In this document: piece by piece, positions 15,201 through 23,423 of the stretch
How positions within the stretch are numbered: position 1 is the stretch's first letter
Layout of the letters: the number at the start of each line of letters is the position of its first letter
NCBI GenBank assembly: GCA_017509715.1
Contig: JAFWOU010000007.1
Location: 1 to 45,446 of the forward strand
From: Paludibacteraceae bacterium
GTDB taxonomy: Bacteria; Bacteroidota; Bacteroidia; Bacteroidales; Paludibacteraceae
Direction: 5' to 3'
DNA length: 45,446 bases
The notes under the pieces: model-generated
The model's database searches: none
Seen by the model: the letters and a program-made list of their open reading frames with translations, nothing else
What the model was told of the DNA's origin: nothing
Program-made: the position numbers and the translations under genes

Positions 15201-15746
15201 TTGTCTCTTATATTTGTAGCGCGCACCTACTTTGCCTTTGGCGATAGAGGTGAGCTTGTTGCGCACAAAGGTGCGGCGGATGGGCGAGATACGATCGGTA
15301 AACACATGTCCCTCCAGATGGTCGTACTCGTGCTGCACGATGCGTGCGCAGAAGCCGGAGAACTCCTCCTCGTGCTCCTGGAAATTCTCGTCGAGATAGC
15401 GCATCACGACGCGTTCGGGACGCACCACATTCTCGCTAATACCGGGCAGCGAGAGGCAGCCCTCGCTATAGGTGCATGTCTCCTCGCTCTCCTCCAACAG
15501 TTCGGGATTGATGAAGACGCGCTTGAAGTCCTTGCACTCGGGATAGTCCTCGGCCAGTTCGGAGCCGTCGACTACAAACAGTCGCCAGGGTTTGCCCACC
15601 TGGGGTGCAGCCAGTCCGCAGCCTTCGGCCTGGGTGAGCGTCTCGAACATATCGGAGATCAACTGCTTCAGTTCCGGCGTGTTCTCTATCTCCTCGGTCT
15701 CCTTGCGGAGCACCGGTTGCCCGTATAAATAAATAGGTAGTATCAT
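15198..15746 (-). CDS. def: Peptide deformylase
   Basis: Removes the N-formyl group from new proteins; metal hydrolase. All three motifs are present: GCGLAAPQ (42-49), EGCLSLPG (95-102) and QHEYDHLEGH (138-147), whose Cys and two His bind the metal. 182 aa is usual. The start ATG overlaps the ruvX stop as ATGA. Confidence 0.96.
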   Translation of the reverse strand: MILPIYLYGQPVLRKETEEIENTPELKQLISDMFETLTQAEGCGLAAPQVGKPWRLFVVDGSELAEDYPECKDFKRVFINPELLEESEETCTYSEGCLSLPGISENVVRPERVVMRYLDENFQEHEEEFSGFCARIVQHEYDHLEGHVFTDRISPIRRTFVRNKLTSIAKGKVGARYKYKRQ

Positions 15747-16156
15747 AGTTTACTTTCTAAATAGTCTTCCAAAATAATGCAAGCCGCGATACGATCCACC
15801 ACGGCTTTGTTCTGACGGTCTTTTTTCTTCATTCCTCCGGCTATCATTGCCCTGTGCGCCAAGACCGACGTGAAGCGCTCGTCATACATAGTTATAGGTT
15901 TATCGGGAAAAGTCTTACGAAACAGGCCCAAGAAGGGTCGTATATAGTTCATGGATTCGGATTCTTGTCCGTTCATCTGCGTGGGATGGCCGATGACCAC
16001 CTCGTCCACCTGTTCGCGGGCGAAATAGTCGCGGAGCCACGCCACCAGTTGCGCGGTCTCGACAGTAAGCAACGGACTAGCCGTTATGCGGAGCGGGTCC
16101 GTAACGGCTAGTCCTGTGCGTTTACGACCATAGTCTATGGCGAGAATTCGTCCCAA
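15743..16156 (-). CDS. ruvX: Holliday junction resolvase-like protein RuvX (YqgF)
   Basis: 137 aa with the RNase H-like fold: IDYGRKRTGLAVTD (about 6-19) carries the first catalytic Asp, EVVIGHPTQMNG the second strand, and MYDERFTS the conserved Glu. In the family it processes the 5' end of pre-16S rRNA, with a disputed role in recombination. 12 bp after the TPR protein gene, overlapping def. Confidence 0.95.
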   Translation of the reverse strand: MGRILAIDYGRKRTGLAVTDPLRITASPLLTVETAQLVAWLRDYFAREQVDEVVIGHPTQMNGQESESMNYIRPFLGLFRKTFPDKPITMYDERFTSVLAHRAMIAGGMKKKDRQNKAVVDRIAACIILEDYLESKL

Positions 16157-16168
16157 AGCGGTCGGTAA

Positions 16169-17440
16169 TTACTTGTTTTGCAGGTCCTTGATATGCTGTG
16201 CCAACTTCTCATACTTAGCCATCATGCCGGGCTCCTTGCGGAAGCGGAAGTAGAGGCCACGGAGGCAGGTCAGCATATTGGTATCCTCGATACCCAGTTC
16301 TACAGCCTTCTCAAAGTACGGGATAGCGGCGTGGTACATCGCATTACGTGTCTGCTCAGCTTGGTCCAGAGCCTTACCGGTCAGATTGCTGCTGATACTA
16401 TTGTCGAAGATCTGGGCCTGGTTGTACTTGATAAATCCGAGTCCGGCATATGCGCGGGCATTGTTGGGATCCATCTCAAGCACTTTCTCATAGATCTCCT
16501 GTGCCTGGGTGTAGCGGTTTTGGCTCTCCAGCAGGTTACCCTTTACTACGTAGTACTGCGTGGAGTTGGGATCGCGCTCGATAGCCTCGTTGAGGTAGTC
16601 GATAGCTTTCTGCTGCTGGTTGGAGTAAACGTAGTAGTTGATCATGCTCTGCAAGAACCACATATCGTCCGGATAACGCTCAACGCCCAGCTTGAGGGTA
16701 GCCTCCATACCGGCCGAGTCGTTGGTCAGATGATAAGCCTCGTGGAGCCACTTGGTGATCTGGTTTGCCTTGTAGACATTCTCAATCTGGAGCATTTCCT
16801 GGATCATCTCAATCATCTCGGGGTACATCTCAGCGCTGTAAGCGAAGTTGACAGCATAGTACATATACTCCTGATAAACCGTATCTTTCGGCATCTGCTG
16901 CTGCAGCTTAGGATCCTGCATCATGGGCAGATTCGGAATCATGGTGTGCATACGGAATGCCTTATAGGCCGAGCGCCAGTCGCTTTTGCCCTGCATAGCG
17001 GCACCGTAGTTCACCAGATCACGATTCAGGTAATACTGCAGCATTTTCTGCTGGATGTTCTTGCGGGTCTTGAGGTCTACTACCTCGCGGCCTTTCTTGT
17101 CGAGCGTGGGGATCATAGCCAAGCTGTCGGCTACGATGAAGTACTCGCAGCTCTCATACACTGCCTGACCGGCGGTGGCGTAGTCTACCTGATACATCGG
17201 ATCCTCGTAGATCTTCTCCGTCTCAGCCTTGAGTTGGCGGTAACCGATCTCACCGGCCTGATACCAAGTCAGGGCCTGATTTTTCGTCTCCTCGTTCTCG
17301 AGAGCCTGATGGATAGCGGCGCGTGCACCGGCGAAATCCTTCTTAGAGGTCAGTTTCTTAGCCAGCTTGACATTGTCAGCTTGGGCGAAAGCACCTACGC
17401 TTATCAGCGCAAGGGCTGCTACAAAAAGTGTACGTTTCAT
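16169..17440 (-). CDS. Secreted tetratricopeptide repeat protein
   Basis: 423 aa. Signal peptide (MKRTLFVAALALISVGAFAQ). TPR units are clear in the second half: KAIDYLNEAIERDPNSTQYY, ENRYTQAQEIYEKVLEM-like units and ARAYAGLGFIKYNQAQ. Probably periplasmic. Only one base separates it from gyrA, yet its function need not be related. Ligand or partner unknown. Confidence 0.85.
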   Translation of the reverse strand: MKRTLFVAALALISVGAFAQADNVKLAKKLTSKKDFAGARAAIHQALENEETKNQALTWYQAGEIGYRQLKAETEKIYEDPMYQVDYATAGQAVYESCEYFIVADSLAMIPTLDKKGREVVDLKTRKNIQQKMLQYYLNRDLVNYGAAMQGKSDWRSAYKAFRMHTMIPNLPMMQDPKLQQQMPKDTVYQEYMYYAVNFAYSAEMYPEMIEMIQEMLQIENVYKANQITKWLHEAYHLTNDSAGMEATLKLGVERYPDDMWFLQSMINYYVYSNQQQKAIDYLNEAIERDPNSTQYYVVKGNLLESQNRYTQAQEIYEKVLEMDPNNARAYAGLGFIKYNQAQIFDNSISSNLTGKALDQAEQTRNAMYHAAIPYFEKAVELGIEDTNMLTCLRGLYFRFRKEPGMMAKYEKLAQHIKDLQNK

Positions 17441-17441
17441 A

Positions 17442-20045
17442 TTACTCTTGATTTTCGTTATTGGTTTCTACATTCTCGGCCGCCTCTTGCGTCTCGGCAT
17501 TCTCGGCCACTTCTTCTTCCTCTACTTTAGGCACCAGACATCCGCTCATCAGGATATCGTTGCGCTTTTGCAGTTCGATCAGCTTGACACCTTGTGCGGC
17601 GCGGCCGGTGACGCGGATAGTGGATACATCCATGCGGATAGCCGTTCCGGACTTGGTCATGAGCATCAGGTCGTCCTCGTCGGTCACAGCCTGGATTCCG
17701 ATCAGCTTACCGGTCTTGTCGGTAATCTCGATAGTCTTGACGCCCTTACCGCCACGGTTGGTGATACGATAGATCGGGTTGCCCTCTTCGTCGTCCACCG
17801 GCGTACGCTTGCCAAAGCCCTTCTCCGAGATGACCAAAATGTTCTTGTCTGAATTAGGCTCTACACAAACCATGCCAATGGCACGATCTTCGCCATCTTC
17901 TTCCAATTTTATTGCTTTCACGCCGCTTGCACCACGACCCATCGGACGTACCGTATTCTCCGGGAAGCGAACCACCTTACCGTTGTAGCTGGCGATGAGC
18001 ATCTGGCTCTCGCCGTCGGTGAGCGTCACGCCGATCAGTTCGTCACCCTCACGCAGACCGAGCGCGATGATACCGTTGGCACGCGGACGGCTGTAGGCCT
18101 CGAGCGTGGTCTTCTTCATGAGACCGTTCTTGGTAGCGAAGATGAGGTAGTGGTTGTTGACAAAGTCCGGATCGTTGAGTCCCTTGACGTTGATGAAGGT
18201 GCATACGCGGTCGCCCTTCTGCAGGTTGATCACGTTCTGGATAGCACGGCCCTTCGATTGGCGGTTGCCCTCCGGCAGGTCGTATACCTTGATCCAGTAG
18301 AGACGTCCCATCTCCGTGAAGAGCATCATGGTGGAGTGCATCGAAGCCTGGTGAACATACTCGATGAAGTCGCTGTCACGCGATGCGCTTGCCTTGGTAC
18401 CGATACCGCCACGACTCTGCTGGCGGAACTCGCTCAGCGGCGTACGCTTGATATATCCCAGGTGGGAGATAGTGATGACCATGTCGTCGTCGGCATACAT
18501 ATCCTCCGGGTTGAACTCGGTAGCCATCTTCACGATCTGGGTGCGACGCTCGTCGGCATATTTATCCTTCACCTCCTGCAGCTCCTGCTCGATCAGCTCG
18601 TAACGCATTACCTCGTTGGCGAGCAGTTCGTTGAGGTGGGCGATCAACTTTTCGATCTCCTCGTACTCGTTCTTAAGTTCATCGATACGCAGACCCGTCA
18701 ACGCGCTCAGACGCATATCTACGATAGCCTTCGACTGGAGGTTGTCCAGCTGGAAGCGCTTCTCCAGGTTCAGCTGTGCATCGGCCGGCGTACGGCTGGC
18801 ACGGATGATACGTACCACCTCGTCGATATTATCTACGGCGATGATCAAGCCCTCCAAGATATGGGCACGCTCCTCGGCCTTGCGCAGTTCGAAGCGCGTA
18901 CGGCGGGTAACGACGTCCATGCGGTGCTCGATGAAATTGTAGACCAGGTCCTTGAGGTTCAGGAGCATCGGGCGTCCCTTGACCAGGGCAATGCTGTTGA
19001 CAGCAAAGCTCGACTGCAGAGCGGTGAACTTATACAGCTTGTTCAATACTACCTGTGCGTTAGCATCGCGCTTCACCTCGATGACGATGCGGATGTCGCG
19101 CTTCGACTGGTCGGAGATATCCGATATACCCTCGATCTTCTTGTCCGAAACGAGTTCGGCGATGGCCTTCACCAGGTCGGCCTTTACCACGCCGTAAGGC
19201 AACTCCGTAATGATAATACGCTCTCTTCCGTTGTCCTCAGTCTCGATGTCGGCATTCGAACGGATGATCACGCGGCCACGACCGGTCTCATAGGCATCCT
19301 TTACGCCCTGATAGCCGTATATCGTACCGCCCGTCGGGAAGTCCGGCGCCTTGATATAATCCATCAGGCGCTCTACGGTGATGTCCTCTACGGTCGGGTC
19401 GGCAATGCGGGCCTTGATATTATCGATATAGGCCTTGCAGCCGTCAATCACTTCGCCCAGGTTATGGGTCGGCATGTTGGTAGCCATACCTACGGCAATA
19501 CCGCTTGCGCCGTTCACCAAGAGGTTCGGGAAGCGGCAAGGCAGTACGACCGGCTCACGCAGCGTATCGTCGAAGTTGAGCTGCATGTCTACGGTATCCT
19601 TGTCAATATCACGCAGCATTTCCTCAGCCAGCTTCGAGAGACGCGCCTCGGTATAACGCATAGCGGCTGCGCCGTCACCGTCCACCGAACCGAAGTTACC
19701 CTGGCCGTCCACCAGGCAATAACGCATGTTCCACGGCTGGGCCATACGCACCAGCGTACCGTAGATTGAGCTATCACCGTGCGGGTGGAACTTACCCATT
19801 ACCTCACCCACGATACGAGCCGATTTCTTGGTCGGCTTGTCGGAGGTGTTGCCCAGTTCGTTCATTCCAAACAGCACACGGCGGTGAACAGGCTTGAAAC
19901 CGTCGCGCACATCCGGCAACGCACGACTCACGATCACACTCATCGAGTAGTCGATATACGAGGACTTCATCTCCTCGTCTATCTTCACAGGAATAATGCG
20001 GTCGTTATCCAACGTTGCATCCAAAAATTCTTTGTTTTCTTCCAT
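17442..20045 (-). CDS. gyrA: DNA gyrase subunit A
   Basis: Introduces negative supercoils with GyrB. 867 aa. Catalytic tyrosine Y131 (MRYTEARLS); quinolone-pocket loop HPHGDSSIYG (87-96), where S92 matches E. coli S83 and G96 sits where E. coli has D87. The GyrA box is QSRGGIG (near 540), which supports a gyrase rather than topoisomerase IV. The last 30 residues are a Glu/Asn-rich tail with repeats of the kind AENAETQEAAENVET. Lead gene of an eight-gene minus operon, from promoter 20086-20118. Confidence 0.96.
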   Translation of the reverse strand: MEENKEFLDATLDNDRIIPVKIDEEMKSSYIDYSMSVIVSRALPDVRDGFKPVHRRVLFGMNELGNTSDKPTKKSARIVGEVMGKFHPHGDSSIYGTLVRMAQPWNMRYCLVDGQGNFGSVDGDGAAAMRYTEARLSKLAEEMLRDIDKDTVDMQLNFDDTLREPVVLPCRFPNLLVNGASGIAVGMATNMPTHNLGEVIDGCKAYIDNIKARIADPTVEDITVERLMDYIKAPDFPTGGTIYGYQGVKDAYETGRGRVIIRSNADIETEDNGRERIIITELPYGVVKADLVKAIAELVSDKKIEGISDISDQSKRDIRIVIEVKRDANAQVVLNKLYKFTALQSSFAVNSIALVKGRPMLLNLKDLVYNFIEHRMDVVTRRTRFELRKAEERAHILEGLIIAVDNIDEVVRIIRASRTPADAQLNLEKRFQLDNLQSKAIVDMRLSALTGLRIDELKNEYEEIEKLIAHLNELLANEVMRYELIEQELQEVKDKYADERRTQIVKMATEFNPEDMYADDDMVITISHLGYIKRTPLSEFRQQSRGGIGTKASASRDSDFIEYVHQASMHSTMMLFTEMGRLYWIKVYDLPEGNRQSKGRAIQNVINLQKGDRVCTFINVKGLNDPDFVNNHYLIFATKNGLMKKTTLEAYSRPRANGIIALGLREGDELIGVTLTDGESQMLIASYNGKVVRFPENTVRPMGRGASGVKAIKLEEDGEDRAIGMVCVEPNSDKNILVISEKGFGKRTPVDDEEGNPIYRITNRGGKGVKTIEITDKTGKLIGIQAVTDEDDLMLMTKSGTAIRMDVSTIRVTGRAAQGVKLIELQKRNDILMSGCLVPKVEEEEVAENAETQEAAENVETNNENQE

Positions 20046-20085
20046 TGTGTATAGTTGTTTATCTGTTTTATTCCAAAAATCGCTG

Positions 20086-20118
20086 CAAATTTACGACTTT
20101 TTTTTGACATACGCAAAT
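20086..20118 (-). promoter_or_regulatory. Promoter of the gyrA operon
   Basis: Minus strand: TTG (20118-20116), 22-nt spacer beginning CGTATGTC with a ten-base A-tract, TAAATTTG (20093-20086). About 40 bp above the gyrA start. Confidence 0.8.
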
Positions 20119-20324
20119 ATTTGGGCGTTTTTTTGCGATTTTTCGTGTTTTGGCTGTTTTTCGACACCCCGTCGATTTTTCTTCGCCATGCCCGCATATC
20201 GCAAATAAACCGCCTTTATCGCCATCATGTTCCTTCACGCGCATACGACCGTACGCTCATCCATACGCTAACAATAAATATAATAACAAAATAGCATACA
20301 AATCGCATTTTCTTCATAAAAAAT
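20119..20324. other. Intergenic region without visible features
   Basis: Between the gyrA promoter and the tRNA promoter. T-rich at first, then mixed. No credible ORF, terminator or repeat seen. Confidence 0.6.
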
Positions 20325-20355
20325 TTGCACATGTCAGAAAAAAGCAGTAATTTTG
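20325..20355 (+). promoter_or_regulatory. Promoter of the tRNA-Ala unit
   Basis: TTG (20325-20327), 20-nt spacer beginning CACATGTCAGAAAA, TAATTTTG (20348-20355). Transcription should start near 20362, about 9 nt before the shared leader. Confidence 0.85.
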
Positions 20356-20370
20356 CACCCGAATTCAAAA

Positions 20371-20434
20371 AGCGGAGGCCACGAGGACTATAATGAATCT
20401 GCGATTCAGTCCGCGTCCGAGTGTGCCGAACGCG
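20371..20434 (+). other. 64-nt stable-RNA leader, copy B
   Basis: Near copy of 7857-7794 (minus). Predicted pairs: GGACT (20385-20389) with AGTCC (20408-20412), enclosing hairpin GAATC-TGC-GATTC (20395-20407), and GCGT (20413-20416) with ACGC (20430-20433). Ends one base before the mature tRNA 5' end, so RNase P should cut it off. Confidence 0.75.
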
Positions 20435-20435
20435 G

Positions 20436-20509
20436 GGGGTATTAGCTCATCTGGCTAGAGCGCAACACTGGCAGTGTTGAGGTGAGCGGTTCGAGTCCGC
20501 TATACTCCA
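20436..20509 (+). tRNA. tRNA-Ala, anticodon GGC
   Basis: 74 nt without encoded CCA. Acceptor GGGGTAT pairs with ATACTCC and includes the G3-U70 wobble, the alanine identity element. D stem GCTC/GAGC, anticodon stem CAACA/TGTTG with loop CTGGCAG (anticodon GGC, 20469-20471), T stem AGCGG/CCGCT with loop TTCGAGT, discriminator A (20509). Confidence 0.96.
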
Positions 20510-20513
20510 CGTC

Positions 20514-20571
20514 GGAATGGACTGCGCTAACAGAACTTGCGCAAGGCAAGTTGGAAGCGCTCCGTCATTCC
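20514..20571 (+). other. Rod-shaped hairpin downstream of tRNA-Ala
   Basis: Three nested stems: GGAATG (20514-20519) with CATTCC (20566-20571), GCGCT (20524-20528) with AGCGC (20556-20560), AACTTG (20534-20539) with CAAGTT (20547-20552), 7-nt loop. It lies between tRNA and terminator and may be a processing signal or a small RNA of its own. Confidence 0.5.
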
Positions 20572-20578
20572 TCCTTAG

Positions 20579-20612
20579 TAATAAAACAACGCACAGGGGC
20601 GTTGTTTTATTA
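20579..20612 (+). terminator. Terminator of the tRNA-Ala unit
   Basis: Perfect 14-bp stem (20579-20592 with 20599-20612), loop ACAGGG, ending in a T-rich arm GTTGTTTTATTA. Confidence 0.85.
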
Positions 20613-20633
20613 GTATATAGGCAAATTATTTGA

Positions 20634-21875
20634 ATGCGACGCGCGATATACATACTATCATTGCTACTATGTACGGCTCTTCCGGCTGTGGCCGCGAAGA
20701 ACGCTCGCACCGAACGGGAGCCGAGTGAGGCGCTCCGATTTCTATACCGAGCCGGAGAGCGCATCGACCGCCACCTCATGCATGGCATTGACACCAACTA
20801 CATTACCCTACCCGAACACTGCTGGCAAGCCGCTTTCACCACCGGTATGGTGGGCATCAACTCCAACCTAACTGCCGTTTTGTCACCGACAATAGGCCGG
20901 GTACAGTTGCTCTCACGCACCTCGTCGAGCGTCGACCTGGGTTTTCGTCTGGCCTACCGTTCGCTGGGTTTCGGCTATAGTTGGGACGCGCTGCATGCCT
21001 ACTCCCAGAAATTGAGTTTCTCGTTAGGCAGCAAGCGTTTCGGACTGGACTTCCTGCACCAGAAGAGCGCCAACATACGTGGTATGATCGTACTGCCGGA
21101 TTGGGCGGATAGTCCTGCGGCTCCGTTTGATCAGGGACTAATTCGTATCTCGAACACCAACCTGAGTCTATGGTATGCCCTCAATGCCGCCCATTACTCG
21201 CATCGAGCCGCGATCAGTCAGTCGTATGTCCAGCGCCGCACAGCCGGTTCGTTGCTGCTCTCGCTTTCGTATATGGCCAGTGACTTGTCGATTCACGACT
21301 CTATCAAGATTGAAGGCAAACCTATGATAGCCATGCTCATGAGCGACGTCACCCACCTGCGTACCCACCAGGTAGCACTCGGCCTGGGGTATGGCATCAA
21401 CTACACACCCAACCGTGGCAAGGTGTTGCTCCACCTGGATGCACATTTGAAACTGGTCTGCTACTCGATCGACCAGATCACGCTCACCGTGCCCGACTCT
21501 ATCGTGCTGCCCGGCGAACCCCAGTACGATATCCAGCCGCAGTACCCCGTACACGTGACGGGCAACCTGCGTGCTGCCGTCAGTTGGGAGATCTGTCCGT
21601 GGGCCCATATGAGCCTATGCGCCACGGCCAATAATATCCGATTCACCTCCAAGACCGAGAGCAGCCTCAACAAGTCAATCACGATGAGCAACTGGAACTG
21701 GCAGACCCAACTATCGCTGGGCGTACGCCTCGGTGCCGGACGCGACCGTGTACGGCATGCCTTGGGCGAAGACCAACTGCCTCCGCCTGCCGTCGTTCAT
21801 CAAACCGACAGCACCCGCAAACCCCTGCCGCAGTGGTTGACCGACTATTTCTATTCACCCAGTGTACATTATTGA
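20634..21875 (+). CDS. DUF4421 family outer membrane protein
   Basis: 413 aa. Signal peptide (MRRAIYILSLLLCTALPAVA). The mature start DTNYITLPEHCWQAAFTTGM resembles DUF4421 of Bacteroidetes, followed by strand-like segments (VDLGFRLAYRSLGFGYSWDA, HQVALGLGYGINYTPNRGKV) fitting a beta-barrel. Function unknown. It follows the tRNA terminator by 21 bp, without a clear promoter of its own, and ends a few bases before the next gene. Confidence 0.75.
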   Translation: MRRAIYILSLLLCTALPAVAAKNARTEREPSEALRFLYRAGERIDRHLMHGIDTNYITLPEHCWQAAFTTGMVGINSNLTAVLSPTIGRVQLLSRTSSSVDLGFRLAYRSLGFGYSWDALHAYSQKLSFSLGSKRFGLDFLHQKSANIRGMIVLPDWADSPAAPFDQGLIRISNTNLSLWYALNAAHYSHRAAISQSYVQRRTAGSLLLSLSYMASDLSIHDSIKIEGKPMIAMLMSDVTHLRTHQVALGLGYGINYTPNRGKVLLHLDAHLKLVCYSIDQITLTVPDSIVLPGEPQYDIQPQYPVHVTGNLRAAVSWEICPWAHMSLCATANNIRFTSKTESSLNKSITMSNWNWQTQLSLGVRLGAGRDRVRHALGEDQLPPPAVVHQTDSTRKPLPQWLTDYFYSPSVHY

Positions 21876-21882
21876 CAAGCCT

Positions 21883-23121
21883 ATGAAACGCCTATATTCC
21901 CTACTCTGCCTCGTCTGCATCGCCCTCACAGCCGCAGCCACCACCTACTACGGTCGCGTGGTGGACGGTGCCGGTCAGCCCGTCAGTTATGCCACGGTCT
22001 TTCCGCTGGATAGCGTCATACTGGGTACGGCCACCAACGACCGGGGTATCTTCTCTTTCGAAGCCAACTTGCCCGAGTCGGGATTGGTGATGGTCAGCTT
22101 CGTGGGCTACGAACGCAAGACCCTGCCGCTCAGCCGCCTGCACGGCGATACGCTAACGATCACCATCCATGAGCGTCCCATCGCGCTGGATGAGACCACC
22201 GTCTCGGCCAAGCATAAAAAGATCCGTAGCAAGCATCGCGAGATAGCTCAACTGCTGCTCAAGGTCAACAACCAGCTTGCCTCCGAGTGGCCGGAACAAT
22301 GCACCCGCTACCACGTTGTTTCCGAAGCCCGCATGACCTCGCAGAATAGCGCCTGGGGCACCGAGCAGATGGTTGCCTCCATCGTCACTATCCCCGAGGC
22401 CGCCAAGCGGGGCAATGACTCCGTACAGCTGCATGCCGAGCACTGCAAACGCTTCTTCCGTCCCGAGATACGCCAACGCGCCAACATAGCCTACCAGGCC
22501 AAAGAACTGGATGCCCGTACGCGTAAGTATGCCGCGGCTATCGACTCGGGGGTGGCCGTACATAGCATGCTCTTCCAGATTGGAGACGCCCGCTACGACC
22601 TGGAGCAGACCATGCACGACTATCGTCATTGGAAAGTGGTCAGCGAGAGTGCCAACGAACTGATACTCAGTCACACCGAGGGCAAGAACTACCTGGGTAT
22701 CTTCAAGTGGAACATTACGCGCAACTACGTGGTTAATCCCAAGACCTATGCACTCATCCGTCTCTCCGAGCACCTGACTATGGACATCAATATCCCCTTC
22801 GGAAAGCGACTGAAGGGACAAGAGTTGTTGCTACTCAATCTGCTCAATATGTCGGAGTCGCAGTATGAAAAGTTCCGGCTACGCAAAGGCCATTTGGACT
22901 GCACGCTGCAGACCACCTACCAGCGCCGCAACGGACAGATCTACATCCTGGAGAAAAACCTCCGTACCGATGCCACCATCACCGGCACCAAGGATCGCGT
23001 CATCCCGATCCACTTCAAGGCCGGCCAACGCGTCACCTCGCTGGAAACCCAGGGCGTGAAACCGCTGAAGCGCAGCCAGATCACCACCCGCTTCCCCCGC
23101 CAAATCGTAGAAATATTCTGA
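21883..23121 (+). CDS. CarboxypepD_reg-like domain protein
   Basis: 412 aa from ATG 21883 (MKRLYSLLCLVCIALTAAAT, signal peptide); an upstream ATG at 21862 overlaps the DUF4421 end and would spoil the signal peptide. Residues about 20-105 form the beta-sandwich usual at the start of Bacteroidetes surface proteins (YYGRVVDGAGQPVSYATVF ... GIFSFEANLP ... VSFVGYERKTL). The rest has no motif I recognise; no TonB-dependent barrel follows, so it is a free periplasmic or outer-membrane protein. Followed three bases later by the 20-bp palindrome. Confidence 0.8.
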   Translation: MKRLYSLLCLVCIALTAAATTYYGRVVDGAGQPVSYATVFPLDSVILGTATNDRGIFSFEANLPESGLVMVSFVGYERKTLPLSRLHGDTLTITIHERPIALDETTVSAKHKKIRSKHREIAQLLLKVNNQLASEWPEQCTRYHVVSEARMTSQNSAWGTEQMVASIVTIPEAAKRGNDSVQLHAEHCKRFFRPEIRQRANIAYQAKELDARTRKYAAAIDSGVAVHSMLFQIGDARYDLEQTMHDYRHWKVVSESANELILSHTEGKNYLGIFKWNITRNYVVNPKTYALIRLSEHLTMDINIPFGKRLKGQELLLLNLLNMSESQYEKFRLRKGHLDCTLQTTYQRRNGQIYILEKNLRTDATITGTKDRVIPIHFKAGQRVTSLETQGVKPLKRSQITTRFPRQIVEIF

Positions 23122-23124
23122 TTT

Positions 23125-23252
23125 ATCGGCCATATATGACCGATTTTATCATCTTCATCTTGCATTTTTGTCGCATATTTGCGGCAACCTTGCCTCCGGC
23201 GGGTACCTACCTGCGGTGCCGACCGGCCAAGCCGGTGTCTTTAGACCTTTAG
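23125..23252 (+). repeat. Dispersed 3'-end element, copy 2
   Basis: Begins with ATCGGCCATATATGACCGAT (23125-23144), then a core (23154-23240) nearly identical to 494-406 on the minus strand, including hairpin GCCGGT/ACCGGC with loop. An ATG within the palindrome (23136) opens a 38-codon frame ending RPAKPVSLDL and TAG (23250-23252). Sense orientation relative to the gene just upstream, as at manA. Confidence 0.7.
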
Positions 23253-23288
23253 GTAGTGTGGGCCGGGCGGAAAAAATTACCATCACTC

Positions 23289-23319
23289 TTGCATATATCA
23301 GAAAAAAGTTGTAATTTTG
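23289..23319 (+). promoter_or_regulatory. Promoter of the AT-rich secreted orphan
   Basis: TTG (23289-23291), 20-nt spacer beginning CATATATCAGAAAA, TAATTTTG (23312-23319). The spacer is nearly identical to those at 20325 and 40081. It leaves a leader of about 100 nt. Confidence 0.85.
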
Positions 23320-23423
23320 CACCGTGATTTAAAACACCGACCTATCCATAACGTAAAACCGGATCGTCGCTTGCCGACGTAAAAAGGAAATATAATACAG
23401 ACAAATGAAAAGAACATCATGAT

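Noticed and set aside
18150..19769. 539-codon plus-strand frame opposite gyrA
   Set aside because: Antisense shadow of a clearly real gyrA, with no promoter and no recognisable protein features.
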